From contig OX352763.1 in the NCBI GenBank assembly GCA_947095585.1, forward strand, positions 15,115,462 through 15,179,461: DNA of 64,000 nucleotides. Direction: 5' to 3'. Every line of letters begins with the position of its first letter. The first letter of the stretch is position 1. The position numbers and the translations under genes were made by a program. Shown one piece after another: positions 22,263 to 35,607 of this stretch. The notes beneath the pieces were generated by a model that worked only from the letters and a program-made list of their open reading frames with translations, ran no database searches and had not been told where the DNA came from. The DNA is from Nephrocerus scutellatus. Its lineage: Eukaryota > Arthropoda > Insecta > Diptera > Pipunculidae.

Positions 22263-23850
22263 GAGAACTATAAAGGAGGTTATACAAATTGTCCTCAGAA
22301 TCGTTACAAAATAGTCTCAGCTTGGTGTTTAAGCTGATCGCATTGCTTCGCCATATCATGGACATCATTTCAAACACTGATTTTGCTTTTCCGATTCGGT
22401 TGACCATGTCCTGTTCGGTTCCACCTTCGGTCGAGATAATACTCCCAAGATTATGGAAACTCTCTACCCTCTCTACCGTTTGTCCAGCAATGTTTACTTG
22501 AGTTACTACATAGTTTGTTGCGAGGTTGATGCTTTTGGTTTTGGCAGTATTAATATCAAACCCACAACATTTGCCTCCCTTTCCACATTTTCTGTCATTT
22601 GGTGCAGCTCCATAATCCTGCGTGCGAGTAAACAAACGTCGTCAGCGTAGGCCAGATGTTTGAGTTGAGATGTAGGAGTCCAACGAATTCCTTCGTTTTC
22701 AGTAGATAAAGCTGCGCGAAGCACATCGCTTATCACCAACATAAAAAGTATCGCCGATAGAATGCAACCTTGTCGTACCCCACTTAGGATCTCGAATTCC
22801 TCTGACAGATTTTCTCAATGCAGCACATGACATTTAGAGCCATCATAGGTTGCTTTAATAATAGTTATTAGTTTATCGGGTATACCCATTCTGCGCAAGG
22901 CAAGCCAGATAAACTGTTCGTTGACACTGTCAAACGTCTTCTCAAAATCGATGAACAGCAGGTGTAGTGGTAACCTCAATTCAACGCACTGTTCAATAAT
23001 GATCCCTAGTGTGTTGATGTGGTCGACGCACGAGCATCCAGTGCGGAAACCTGTTTGTTCGGCATCGAGTGTATCTTCCAGATGTTCCTTAATTCGCTCA
23101 AGTACTACTTTGGCTATTACCTTTGCAACTGCAGGAAGAACGCAAATGCCTCTCCAGTTTTCGCATAAGACTACCTTTTTTCGGGAGCTTGACAATCATT
23201 TATCTATCGCTTGAACTGATCCACATATGAAACGATAATGATTGCCTGTTAGTTGACACCCAGCTTACTTTATGGCAGGTCTTATGCTCACACATGGTAC
23301 CTCCTATGACAACACTAACCACGTTGCAGAAATCAATAAATCTTTCACCATTGTCTTTTCGTTCGCCGAGGCCGTGCTTCCCAATCACATGTCTGAGTCC
23401 TTCATTGTCGTTGCCTACTTTGGCATTCAAGTCCACCATCAGGATGACAATATCTCCGTTCGGCGTTGCGTTGAATACAGTGCTTAGCTGATTGTAGAAG
23501 TTGTACTCATCATCCTCAGTCAAGGGATTAGTTAGGGCGTAACACTGTATGATCGTGATGCGCCGTACTCTAGTTCAAAATCTGGCTGATAAAATGCTGT
23601 CGCCATGTGGGTGGCATGATATTAGGCCTCTGCATGCTGTTGGCGTTAGCAAACTGCCGAAGGTTTTGCCGGAGTAGAGTAGCACAGTGTTACACGTTGG
23701 AGATTGGTACTCTCTCGCAACGAAGCATCTTACTTTACTCACTCCCAGTATGTCCAAATTATTTCGAAGAAACTCACGTTCCAGTTGAGGTCCTTAACCC
23801 CCTGAGTCAAGGAGCGTCCTCACATTCTAGAAACCAATCTTAGTCCGGGT
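22263..23850 (-). mobile_element. RTE-A non-LTR retrotransposon, endonuclease plus RT, damaged
   Basis: The longest RTE-A copy here. From 23850 on the minus strand: NVRTLLDSGG, LDILGVSKVRC (23720-23757), ITIIQCYALTNPL, GDIVILMVDLNAKVGND near 23405-23455 (endonuclease Asp-x-Asn motif), VIGGTMCEHKTCHKVSWVS near 23245-23300. The RT follows with AEQTGFRTGCSCVDHINTLG, LLFIDFEKTFDSVNEQFIWL near 22905-22965, RMGIPDKLITIIKATYDG, LKHLAYADDVCLLARRIM near 22620-22670 (catalytic YADD intact), and a GSIISTEGG-TEQDMVNRIGKA region. The end of the endonuclease (the SDH motif) and the linker are lost, and several frameshifts occur, so it is inactive as it stands. Confidence 0.9.
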
Positions 23851-26254
23851 ATGTCCGGCCGTATGAGGGTATAATTCGTATGTATACGGCCTCTGAAGGA
23901 TGTAAAATTATACGGCCTGACGCATTTTAATTGCGTTATGTATCTAATCATAGTCTGTCATAGTCATAATTTTGCAATTCATGCAAATTTCCGCTTCACA
24001 ACGGATAATAGCGATAATAAATGCTAGTTGGCGTGTGCGTACGCAATCAGAAATAATCACGGAAGAGCCAAATAATTGCGGTCTATTATACAGTTCTATG
24101 GGAAATCCTTGTGCCAGTCTCTTAGATACCCAGATCAATGCAATGACAATGCCAAAACCGTATCAAAAGTTGCACCAATCACGCAGAAATTAGTTTGTGA
24201 AGAAGATTTTTTAATTAGTTTTGTTTGAGAAAAATGCTGATTGTAGAAAAATAATCTAAATTTAGTTCACCTTTTATTTGTGTCAAATAAAACGTAAATT
24301 AGAATGAACTCTACGATCATATAAGACATACCGCATAAAAAATTTCTTATTTTCATATATTCGTAGAGCAGATATAGATGGCATTTATTATGAGTTTGAT
24401 TTAAATTAATATCAGGTTCTTGGCCATTTGATTAATTAAAATATGAAATGAAACTTAGAAGTAATTCTTAGTCCATTTGGGTAATTTGTTTCGTTCGGCA
24501 TGTATGAATTATAATGCACTTTGTTAATATAAAGTATAATAATCTTAGTAATTCCAGTTCTAATCCCTGTTATATTCCATAGATTATCTCTTGTCTATTA
24601 TATTCATTATCTTAATGTGCGTAGAGTTTGCTTTGTGCTCTGTTTGGAATAGTATCTATCTGAATCTGTAATGGGAATATCCCCTCTTACTGGTAGTTCC
24701 TGACTTGCATGATTCGAGCGAGGCTTTCCAGGTAAGGCTTTGACGCTCTCTGGAATTTTCTATAAATAGTTATTTGTAGGCGGTCTACCTTTATTTAGCC
24801 GAGTCGAGCGAACTCAAAGCGTTGATCATTTACAAATCTTACAATATCCTTAAATTGATATTTTGAGTTTATCATTGCATCTTCTTACGTTGAACTTTTA
24901 CCAGTATAAGAAGTCCTCACTAAATGAAGCTCATACATATTTACGTACTAGCTATGCAATATCATATATAAATTTACCAACTCAAAGCTCATGTGTCGAA
25001 CTTAAGCAATGAAAACAATTAAACACTTACATCAAACCCCACCAATTACTTGTTATTGTAATTAATTTTCCATTAAAATGCATTGGTACTCTGAGATAAT
25101 AATACACATTAAGACATTCCTACATAATGACAAACCAATGTTGTGAGCCTATTTTGTCTGTTAGTTTCAGTGTTTGCGTGTGTCCCGTTCTGGATGCGTG
25201 TTAAATTAATTAAGATAATCATTACATGACACCTCCCAGCACAAAATGCAATTCTGTATCGCTATGTTTCTAAATGTATATCTGTATAACTGCAGTAGCA
25301 CACATTATCGACCTCCTCACCTCGCTAAACAAACACTTATTCAGGTGGACACACAATAAACTTTTGTTTGAGATATCAAATAATTACACGGTCAGCGTGT
25401 GGAGTGAATTGCTGCCACAGAAAAACACAATACACATATGTGCTATATATTTATTTTAAAGTTTAATTTTATCAGATAATGATAAAGTCTCTCATACCAA
25501 TAAGATAGAGGTTTGCGACTCGTACATTCATAAATCAAACTATCTACTAACTTCAAAGCGATAAAAAGAAAAATCCACATTTCCCATGGTAAGCGAACCA
25601 GGCAAAAGAATCTAAGAACTTTCCAAATCAATCAATAAAGTCAGTTCATGTCGTATTTGAAGGGGAAGCCAATGCGGCCCGCAGTAGACCAAAAACTAAT
25701 TTCGCATTCTTATCGCTCACCATAGCAAGCGTCATCAACATTATCATCGATGTCAAGCTACTCATACTATACCTGAGGCACTAGTGTAGCCATAATGTAC
25801 TTCCAAATTTACGTCGTAGAAACATTGAATTTATTCATTAGAGTCAATCATTCCTTTGATTATCCTCGTAAATTTGATGTGAAATCAATTTTCATGGAAG
25901 CGCATCACCACAAAAACAACAACAACCTAATTTCGCGTAAAGGAGAAGGACATCAAACTATTTACTTGGGGTTTTTCTATTGCAAAGTGATGAGTTTTCT
26001 TTTGTTTGCTTTGGTAGGTACGTCTGTCATAAATAATTTTTCGAATAATAAAGACAATTTTACGACAGTTTGTCACTTGGTAGAATGCACATGATCGAAA
26101 AGTTTCCTTTATCATTACTTTTAGATTTGTGTCTGCGTGGCGAGTGGTTTTGGAAGCTATGCACGCGTGCTCCCTTAATCTGTTGCGCATTGAAGTAAAC
26201 TCAAACTCGTACAACTCAAGCAACAACAAAAGAATTTTATTTTCTCTGCTTTTA
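23851..26254. other. No recognisable gene; AT-rich
   Basis: About 2.4 kb without recognisable coding or repeat structure. A CGGCCGTATGAGGG ... TATACGGCC stretch near 23868-23905 is weakly palindromic. Confidence 0.55.
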
Positions 26255-26990
26255 CTAAATTTTAAAATTATTGCCAACCTTGGCAGCTGTAACATTACCA
26301 AACGAGTCGACAGTAGCACTCTCCAAGGAGGGGTCATCTTTCCCTTACTGTGGCTGATGGTAGTTAACAAAATGCTACTAAAACTAGAAGAGGATACGAT
26401 GAACGTAGTTGCGTACGCAGATGATGTGGAGATTCTCGTATTAGGCCAGTACCTTTCCGTTATGGAAAGGGTCCTGAGTCAAGTCAGTTCCTCGGCAACA
26501 ATAGAAATGAAATCGAATGGAAAAAGTCTTAGCCTTACCCCTCAGCGTCAAATATCAGGGAGTTATCTTGGATAGCTGGAAGGAGAACAGGGCTAACACC
26601 ATCGGCAGGAAATGGGATCTTCAACCAAAGATACCTGTCTGGCTGTACATAGCTGTCTTATGGCCAATTCTTACCTATGGATCGCTGGTCTGGTGTCCAG
26701 TGATGAAGAAAAGGTATAACTTCACTGAACGCAGCAGATTACAGCGACCAGCAGTAGTCAGCATTACAGGACCTCTACGGTCATTACAGTGTAGTATGAC
26801 TCAGAGAATTTTTGTGATTTGTTAATAGACCATACGGGTACTGTAATATACTGCACACCGTAACTGAAGGCATGATACTATCATCTACTGACTACTGCAT
26901 CCCTAAGCTTATCTTCAACACTCATTCAGCATCGAGTTTCCTATCAGGGGAAGCTGGAGGTATGGGTAACGGTAACGAGGCGGTAATGTA
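26255..26990 (+). mobile_element. LOA-clade reverse transcriptase fragment
   Basis: Plus strand: ANLGSCNITKRV, STLQGGVIFPLLW near 26315-26355, NVVAYADDVEILVLGQYLSV at about 26403-26462 with an intact YADD catalytic box, SVKYQGVILDSW near 26546-26580, RKWDLQPKIPVWLY and ILTYGSLVWCPVMKKRYN near 26665-26720. After a frameshift, SRLQRPAVVSITGPLRS, then a trailing LIFNTHSASS region near 26905-26940. The RNase H domain is missing. The long open frame through the catalytic box suggests a younger copy than most. Confidence 0.87.
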
Positions 26991-27359
26991 AAAATTTAAA
27001 GTAAGCCTATAAATATCGTATTAAAATACAATATGTAAGCCCCAGCCCGTGCAAGGCACAGCCGAAAATATAAATCACGCCTATCGTTGTGGGACCTGCA
27101 TTGTGAAACTATTGACTGTCCAAAACCTGGTTTGGGCCAGTAGCACAACAATCTACCACGATGAATTGCTTGTTTTACCTCTTAGTGGTAGTCCCCTGGC
27201 AAATATTTGTGTATCCAAATATACGCAAATAGACAAAAATTACAAATGCAAAAGGCCTAGCTTACTAGGATTGCACTCTTCGCAATTGAAATTTAAACGG
27301 TAGCGAAACCGGCCTTGGGTATGGACTGATCACACGTTGACGACTTTTGGCTACTGTAC
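26991..27359. other. No confident feature
   Basis: An 84-codon ORF (27049-27303) has no recognised motif. The last 100 bp may be the 5' leader of the RTE-A fragment that follows. Confidence 0.35.
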
Positions 27360-27810
27360 CCGGACAAAGATCGTTATCTGGAATCTGTGGACGCTTCTTG
27401 ACTTTGGAAATGAAGGACCTCAAAATGCAAGATTCCTCAAATAAGAGAAGGAATTGATGAAATACAAGATGGGCATCTTAGGACTTAGTAAATATGGTGG
27501 TTGGGCTTGAGCAAGTATAGGTAACCAACGCGTAATAGTGTACTATTATACTCACCTGGGAATCGGGCATTGGATTGCTGCTTTTCCAAACAGCACTAAA
27601 ATGCTTAATTTCTTGGGAATCTTTAGGTGACAGGATCCTTAAAGCCAGGTTTCGTACTAAAGTACATCATACCATTACGCCCCAACGGTACTCGCTTCTG
27701 ATAAGGAGAAGGAGACCTTTTATAATCGGCTCAGTGCCATATATGACAATACAGCACAGGAGGATGTCATTGTGGTAATGGAAGAATTGAAGCAGTGAAA
27801 CTTAAATAGC
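27360..27810 (+). mobile_element. RTE-A endonuclease N-terminal fragment
   Basis: Plus strand with frame changes: VIWNLWTLLDFGN near 27372-27410, MGILGLSKYGGWA near 27468-27510, YYYT, then TALKCLISWESLGDRILKAR and FRTKVHHTITPQRYS near 27590-27700, and AQCHI-type/LSAIYDNTAQEDVIVVM near 27735-27780. This matches the start of the apurinic-type endonuclease in RTE elements. The catalytic GD.NAK motif is lost at the 3' edge. Confidence 0.78.
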
Positions 27811-28699
27811 TACTGAATCACACAATATGCTTCGAAATGTCTTACCACAATCAACATTCAATTTCAAACTGAACATGAAATACGTCCTTGGCTGACATTT
27901 GATATCAATACATATTATAAATAGCATAACGCTATGTATAAGAAACTGCAAATTGTACAAATATTCTTAAAGTTTTATTGCTTTTTCAATATCAGCACAT
28001 AAATCGCTTTAGAGTCTGGGAAAAAAGCCACAAATCTGTCAGCATATTAAGCACGGTCATCCTCATCGAACAATGAACGTTAGACACAACGTTATTGTCC
28101 ATTAAAGTGCTTGGCTATTTTCTATTTTTGCCACATTTGACTTATATTATTATTTTTGTATGACTTAAAGAAACTCAATTTGGTGTATATTATTGACTAT
28201 ATAGAATAAACAATGAAATTTGCAACAACAGTACAACGCAGTGTATTCCGGTTTGTCTGTTCGTCAAAAACAAAATCAATACCAGAGACCAGGATAAGAT
28301 ATTCATGTCCTTGTATATGTTGTTGTCATTTTGTTTGGGATTTAGTTTACTATTTTCCTTATTCATCGGATTATATCAGTTTGTTGTGTGAAGTTAAATT
28401 CGACCATTCACACGTTAAATCAGTGTCAGTTCGTCTTAGCCAAAATCTAAATCTTCTTTTCGATTTCAAGAAAGATGTGTTACACTAAGTCGAAGACCGA
28501 TAAAAGTTTTAAGGGAGCTTTTCGCACACAAACAACACTTAAATTTTTAAACAAAATATTTAGACAAAAAGTTCAACAATGGCCCAAAGCTAGTCTTCCT
28601 TCGTACCGACCTAGAGCACTAACCGTTAGCTTATGAAATCACGGTCACGGCATAGTTTCATTGGACATCATTCTACTTGTGATCTTATAATGCTATTCT
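27811..28699. other. No recognisable gene
   Basis: One 91-codon ORF (28213-28488) without recognised motif; otherwise AT-rich. Confidence 0.5.
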
Positions 28700-29005
28700 T
28701 TCGCTGACAAAATGATGACACAATGGAGAGATTCTATGACTCTTCGATTAATTGCGGTCTTCTGTTGTCTAAACGAATAATAGTACCCTCCAGTCATTAT
28801 CCATGAATGCCACATGCATCGAAGAAACCGAAAACCTTGTAATAAAAGGTACGAATAGCTTCATTGGATTTCTGCAAAATGTTTGTGCTGATTGTTACTA
28901 GCACGGTACAAAAAATATGTCATCTGATTTGGCTACTATTTACAATCTCCTCCAAACTTGAGAATAACTTTCATATTTGGCCAGCTGCACCAAAGACCAC
29001 TTTTA
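28700..29005 (+). mobile_element. BS/CR1-like RT fragment, decayed
   Basis: Fragments CGLLLSKRI near 28755, a NATCIEETEN-like run near 28805-28840, and SKLENNFHIWPAAPKTT near 28955-29000 match the 41844-42100 copy in order. Heavily frameshifted. Confidence 0.7.
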
Positions 29006-29204
29006 TTTAGTATTTTATATTTTATAGTGAATGATATTATTGTAATATTTAGGCTTTCTTGAGAGTTCGTAACGGATTTTATAAATAAAAATAAAACACA
29101 AATTCGTTTATTCACAAACTACAACCTTAATTCACGATCAGCCAGAGTTCACATATTTACACTGGTGATTACTAATTATTCACACAAATAATATTATATA
29201 TATA

Positions 29205-29870
29205 GGTGTCTTTAAAGTCTCCAAAAAGATGGTGTATTGGGTTTTGAAACTCTTTTTCCATCACCTATCTAAGGTGTAAATCTGATCAGTTGTTGATTTG
29301 GATGAAGCCACACTGGAATGGACAAATAATGACTTTAGCGTTTTGGGCTATCCTGTCTTGAAAGATTGAGGAGAAAAAAGTTATACGCGTTATTTAACAA
29401 CGTTATAACACGATAATTGCTGCTTGTTGTGATATATCCTTTTGCTTCTTCCTCTCATACTTGCAATATTAGCTCAGGAATTGCTTGGTGTATTGCAGGA
29501 CCTCTATTTTTAATAAGCTCCGCAGAGATACCATCTGATTCCAGGCCTTATTATTTTTGAGCCGATTTATCGCTCTGTTTAATTCGTTTATGCTTGGTGG
29601 CGGATGTATAGTGTGGACTTCGGTCATTGGTGGAGCCTCTAGCTTCTCAGTTAGCTGGCCACTTAGCTCCCATGGCTCTAAGATACCGTTGAGATCGGCG
29701 ATCAGACAACCCTCTTTGTTTTTGTAGTATGTGGAACGCGGTGTATATTGCGTCATACCGCGGACTCTTTGGTTAGGTTCTAGTTCACGGACGTGATTCT
29801 CCTTTTTTTTTTTATCATCTGGGGGGGTGTGAATGTTTATGCGGCTTATGTATTTTAATCTGCCCACACG
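29205..29870 (-). mobile_element. RTE-B fragment with internal deletion
   Basis: Minus strand from 29870: GRLKYISRINIHTPPDD, which is the HAPTDD region of the endonuclease, then an abrupt jump to a linker STYYKNKEGCLIADLNGI (about 29685-29735), LNRAINRLKNNKAWN near 29535-29580, and after a frameshift FFSSIFQDRIAQNAKVII and QCGFIQ near 29290-29370, ending HHLFGDFKDT. About 130 codons of endonuclease, including its catalytic centre, are deleted. The 132-codon open frame at 29867-29469 is the best-preserved part. Confidence 0.83.
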
Positions 29871-32003
29871 CCATTTTCATTGCCGTGGTCGTCTTCGTTC
29901 ATCAGCGTATCCAAGGCTGATTTTGGTTTCCGTAATGGAAGTTTTTTACGGGCGAGGTTGTTGGCCTCGCGCCAACCTTACTTTGAAGGGACCATTTAGC
30001 TTTTCCTGTATTTGGAGGAAAATAACCGGCGGCCACACTCGCACTTCCACCAGTCAGAGATAGTAACGGCCACCTTCAATTCTAAAGCATTCTGTCTTAT
30101 TCGCCCTATTCTGTTGATGGCTGACTGCCATGCAGGCAAAAAGTGTTAACCTAAGCTTAACATGCTTCCGAAAAGTGTAATTTAAAAAATTTCATTAATT
30201 TTTATACAAACTGACTGTCACGACGCTTACCAAAATCTTGAGAAACTCAAATACAGTGTATTGTAGTGTTGCACATGAATTCGGTTTAAGTAAGAACGTA
30301 GATTTAATGCAAAATTACTCTGGTGAATTGAGGCGTAGAAAAACTATTACCGTAAAGAACAGAACCCAAGCTGTATATCAAATCCATATATATTGCTTTG
30401 GTTCCGGTTTTGGTTTGACAGAACTATGAAAAAGAAATTAAAATGCAACAAAAAGTAAAACGAAGTAATTGTTGGATGAATTTGTAAGAAAACGAGAGAG
30501 AAGTTAATTTAAAATTCAAATTCAATTTCAATTTGCCTTGGAAGTACGGAATGGAAACAGCCTCGTAAAAATTTGATCCATTGATGATGATGGAAATACA
30601 ACGCTGCGTGATATCATGTAACGACGATGCAAGGACTTCAGTTTAATGTTGTTGTCGATTCAAAATCGTACAGTGCCATAGTTGGCGAAGCCACAGTGGT
30701 GTCACTTGTTTTTTTGTCCATGCAAAGAATTAGTTAACATACAATCCAGGGGCAGGTCATTTCATACGAACCACAGGGTCGATATTTTAGGTTTTCTCAA
30801 TATCTCCTGTATAATAATTAGGATTAGTTTATGAAGAATCACTATTCATGTAGTAAGCAATTGAAGAGCAGGTAAAAAATAGCAATTCGAAGTAAATCTC
30901 TATTTTACCAGGTGATAAAAAATATAATGCTTAGCAACAGAGACAGAGAGGGGACAATTTGAATGATTGACGATCGGTTGGTAGGGCAAACGAAAAAAGG
31001 AGGAAATAAAAACTCTCCATTCTTTCAATCACAAGTAGTTACGGGTCTGCGATGACGCTGGGCAGCTTGCTCAGGACATTAAATTCTAGAATACTTTAAG
31101 CACTCACGTCCATTTTCTTGACATTTGACAACTATAAATGAATAGCCGAACCCGAGATTATGTACGTTTAGCTCTTAACCATTCTCCGAAATCGTCTAAA
31201 AGGATTGAAGGATTTATGTATAAAAGTTATATTGCGGGTTTTTATTGCAAATTCGTGTTCCCTTTTAAGCGAATTCATTTTGAGAATTGGGTGAATTTAT
31301 GGACATTTTTGTTGTTGTTTTCGTTACTTTAGTAATTAATTGATCTCCAATTTTTATGAGAAATTTAATGAAGTGCGATAGAGCTTCTAGCAAATTCCAG
31401 CTTTTGTTTTTGTGCTGAAAATATAAACAGCTATCAAGGATGAAGTTATTGATTTTCATATGCAAGCAAAGTACGTATCAAAAATAGTTTGTTTAACACT
31501 TGCCAGTTACATTGTAATTTGTGCATTCTTTTAGAATTATGTTAACTTTTTTTACCAGCTGTAGAGATCAGTCGGGATTTAGTCTATTAACTATAATTAG
31601 GCTCTGTTTCCTTTCGAGACAGAAGCTCAGGCTATTTTTGCATTTAAAAAAGGCTTACCATGAAGATATGTGTATAAATCTTAAATTAAATCGGTTTAGT
31701 TTAAAAAAATGTATATGGGGTTAGGTGCCCCCGGGCCCGATCACTTTCAAATTTTTGCAGAAATCGTTGTCACTTAAGATACACATGTGTGCAAAGTTTG
31801 AGGAAAAAATGGTAAATTTTGAAAGCAATTATATGGGAGCCTCTCGGCCTTGTTACAGAAGATGTTGTTTTTGGACAAACATATGTGTGCAACGTTTGAA
31901 TAAAATCCGATTTTAGGAAGTGGATTCAGAATTGATCACAAGATTTGGCCAGCCACAAGCAAACAAACACAAACCACATCTGGAAGCGAAGTTAATATAT
32001 ACA
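29871..32003. other. No recognisable gene
   Basis: Short ORFs only. Around 31776-31910 the phrase ACA(C/T)ATGTGTGCAA(A/C)GTTTGA occurs twice about 110 bp apart, perhaps part of a dispersed repeat. Nothing else recognised. Confidence 0.5.
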
Positions 32004-32262
32004 ATATTAATAATAATATTTGGTGCGACAGTCCGTTGCAGTGCAAGGCCTAGCTCATCGCACAAAAATAGAAGTGACGTACAATTTAACGCCGTATCCA
32101 AACGGCGAAATGAGAAGCTTTCCGTGACAAGTTATTACTCTTGGATGTTTGTCAGACATTCGCGAGAGGTGGGACCGTGAAAAGTACTTTGGGTGTTTTC
32201 TAGGGTTTGAACAACGAACCCCCTGCTCAGATCCATGCACTAACCACTGAGCCACGGCGCCC
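32004..32262 (-). mobile_element. tRNA-derived SINE, copy 2
   Basis: Minus strand starts at 32262 with GGGCGCCGTGGCTCAGTGG, keeping the A-box perfectly; the B-box region is GTTGTTCAAACCC, weaker than in copy 1. The body carries CGGTCCCACCTCTCGCG and the 3' end GGACTGTCGCACCAAATATT with an (ATT)n tail at 32004-32020. A target duplication was not found, so flanks have changed or the limits differ slightly. Confidence 0.87.
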
Positions 32263-32514
32263 ACATAGAGAATTTAAAAAAAGGGAAATGGTAATATTAT
32301 TATATACGGATCATAACAGGTTTTATAAATGCATTTTTTTTTGTTATTCATTTTATTTGGAATAGACAAGAGTGCCCCAGGACATCGCAAACTGCAGTCC
32401 TCAACATAATAAGATTATCTGGCCGATTACATACTCTAAATTTTAAAGGCTATTTTGAACTTTGGACCAAGCTGTTTGACAATTCAATGTTGGAATGTTT
32501 GGTGACAACCTTCT

Positions 32515-33932
32515 AGCCGATCTACATAGATAATGCTACATCGCCATTGGTTATGCTGACGATTTGGTGATCAAAATTATTGTTAAGTACAGCTCGACCA
32601 TAACAAATGTCATGTCCATCAATCCTTGCAAAACCGTTCTAGTGCCTTTCACGAAACGTAGATTGTCTGATATCTTAAAGGGAACTATATAAGAGTATTC
32701 CAGTAAGGTTAAATATCTGGGAGTCATCCTTGATAAACGAATAAACTGAAACTATCATATCTAGTCCGCCATTGAACGTGCCACTAGGGCCCTATGGGCC
32801 TGTAGACGCCTCTACGGCAGAACTTGGGGTCTTAATCCTAAAATGATACATTGGATGTATACCATAATGGTGAGACCAATTACCATGTACGTGGCCATCA
32901 TATGTTGGCCGAAAGTTCTTGAACGGACAAAGGTAATTAAGCTACGGAAGCTAGAAAGAATTAACTGTCTAGGTATAACGGGTGTCATGCGCTGTTGTAT
33001 GGCTTTCACCCCTGCCAATCTTCATTAGGAAGACGGTTGCTAGATGTGCTATCAGCCTGCAAATAGAATATGGGTACAAACAAGGTGACTACGTGGAAAA
33101 CCTGAATATTCTAGACTCAATTCCTGAAAGAGACATGTTTTGCACTATCCCGGACAACATGGCCAGGGGTACTGTTTCGGTTGGTTAATTAAGGTAAAAA
33201 TATTTAAGCGAGCAATCTGGTATAATGGTGCTCCAGCACTTGAAAATAAGGGCCTGGAAAGATGGATTCTGGAGTGTGTTTTCGGAGCAAACTCCAAAGT
33301 CTCAATACCAATGGATAAGAGTCCCACTGTTTTCCAAGCGGAACTCCACGCCATTGAGGTCTGCGCTATGATAAACCTGAGTAAGGGTGTTATAGGCGCT
33401 TCGATTTATATCTTTTCAGATAGTCAGGTAGCACTAAAAGCGCTATCGTCCAGCATAATGAACGCTAAATCAGTTAAATGCTGCTACGATGCACTGCAAT
33501 CCCTGGTAAGGCTCAACAGGGTTAAACTTGATTGGGTCTCTGGTCACCAGGATGTTGCAGGCAACGAACATGCAGATCAACTAGCTAGAGGTCTGGTTCA
33601 GAATCTGCCTTCTTAGGACGGGAATCATACTGTGCTATCAGCTGGGCTACCAACACAGATATGATTAATAAATAAATTTAGGTTCTGCTTGGAGGATGAC
33701 AAATCATTTGGGCACATTCTCTGTGACTGCCCAAGTTTGATCTGGTTAAGGAGATATATTTTCTACAAGGCATTATGTTCGTCGGCAGATTTGCGTAATT
33801 CTGCCACTAAGGACATACTATCCTTCATTAGGAAGGTAGTTAGTCTCTTAGATTAGTAACACCCACCGATACAATAGATCTTACTAGGCCGCATTATCAG
33901 CAAATTGGGCTAGGGTTATTGAAAAAAATACG
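32515..33932 (+). mobile_element. LOA-A non-LTR retrotransposon: RT thumb, RNase H, zinc knuckle, 3' end
   Basis: The most complete LOA copy. IAIGYADDLVIKI near 32540-32580 holds an intact YADD box; SINPCKTVLVPFTKRRLSD near 32618-32672 and KVKYLGVILDKRIN follow, then TRALWACRRLYGRTWGLNPK near 32790-32845 and RINCLGITGVMR. The ORF at 33140-33616 is RNase H: QAELHAIE (residues 66-72), YIFSDSQVALKALSS (90-104), VKLDWVSGHQDVAGNE (128-143) and HADQLARG. Its first catalytic block (YTDGS) is not readable because of a frameshift or deletion near 33255. Then CLEDDKSFGHILCDCP near 33690-33732, a C-terminal cysteine motif, a stop at 33856 and an A-tract ending about 33932. The upstream RT and endonuclease are missing; the left edge is approximate. 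Confidence 0.88.
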
Positions 33933-35607
33933 CTAATGCGGATCAAAAGCGGAGAAATCCTTCACTCAACCGCATACTGTATTTGAGATGCAGTGCAACC
34001 TAAAAATATATGTATGAAACCATTTAATGTCAAACGCAAACAACAATTGGTCAACGTATCTACCGGCTTTTGAAAATCCAGCTGTAATCTATCATACAAC
34101 AACATCGCCATCAATGCTGTTTGAAGCGTGTACCTTTATGCATAATTAATTATACTTCTAGGTATACCGTTTGATGAAAGCATAATTTTACAAACACTTG
34201 AAGCAAATTTTGCATTGACCACTGTCCAAAGAATAGAAGCTTCTATTTCCATTTTACGTACAAAAGGAATTCTATTTAGCAGCGCAAATACACTCGGATA
34301 TAATAATTTGCATTGTTGTGAGACACAACCAGGTGTGACAGGTGCGTCGGTTACTCGATGCAACCGCACGCATTTAAACTCGTTGGATAGTTATTCAATA
34401 TTGAAATTTTGAGCAAAGTATTAACGTGCGCGTTCGCTGGCTACACACACACACACACACACAAACACATGCATACATAAACACACTAAATAACTTTATT
34501 TACCGAATTTGTCGCTTTAATTGGCAACGCAAACGCATCCGCATGTGGATCAAACAATCCAGGTGCTGCAATTCTTGCGGTTTTGCTTTGTAGTTGCATA
34601 TTATATAACAACAACATATGGAGTTTGCTAAACGCTCATCCAGTTGGTAAATGAAAAACAATGCTTTAGCATTTGCATCGTAATCCTGCAAAGGGCGGCG
34701 GCAACAGAAACATACATAAATATCAACTGAACGAACATCAAATATTTCGAAAGTATTTTCTAATAGACCCCACTCACTACCAACTTCCTCCTACTTTCCC
34801 ACCTTTTTCCAGTGATCGGCCAAATGATGATGGTTGCTATGATTATTATTCACTGCAGGCCGCATGCAATTGATTGCGTGGTTTATCGACGATTGTGAGT
34901 GAGACCGCATCCTACATCCTTGCTTTACATTTATGTTGTTCGCTGCAAGATGCAGTACAATTTAGCAAACTGGAAGGCCAAATGCCCGGCAGAGCTCACC
35001 TGAATATTTTGTATTGAAATTATGTTCATGGCAAATATTAGCAAAAGGATAACTGCAACGAAGGCATTGTCCATGGATCTCTGTGTAAGCTACGGTTGAT
35101 GTGCGGTTTCAAATTACAATATTTACCTAAAGGCTAAATACCTGATGAATGAAGAGGGGTTTGGGGTGGAAGCTACTCCTGCATGTGCTAGTGTTAGCTA
35201 CTGTGTGCAGGTGCGGTTGTCGACTAATTATTGGTTTCTCATTTGCGTAAAACTTCAGCTCTAAATGAGACGATATGAGGGTTTATGAGGATGATCTGGT
35301 GCATTGGTGTTTTATGTGTGCTCTTTGTGGTAAAGGACTCGTTCACTTTGAAATTGATGAGCATATTTAAGGATCTAAGGACGCGGTAACTTCATGCCCT
35401 TCGGCAATAGTGTTTCGTCCGTCAGGAAATGTATATACAAGCGTTGGTAGAAATGAGAAAAATGGTTTTACCATTGATAACAAGAAATTTATAAGACACA
35501 GCTTAGTTCCTTCAATAAACCTGGAAGTAATTGAAAACATTGAAGTTGAAACTTTTCACCAATGTAACTAATTTGATTTGATAAAATGAATAAATCATAT
35601 TATGCTT
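33933..35607. other. No recognisable gene
   Basis: Holds a CA microsatellite at 34443-34463 and short ORFs of up to 77 codons with no recognised motif. Confidence 0.5.
34443..34463. repeat. (AC)n microsatellite
   Basis: About ten AC units followed by imperfect ACAAACACA sequence. Confidence 0.95.
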
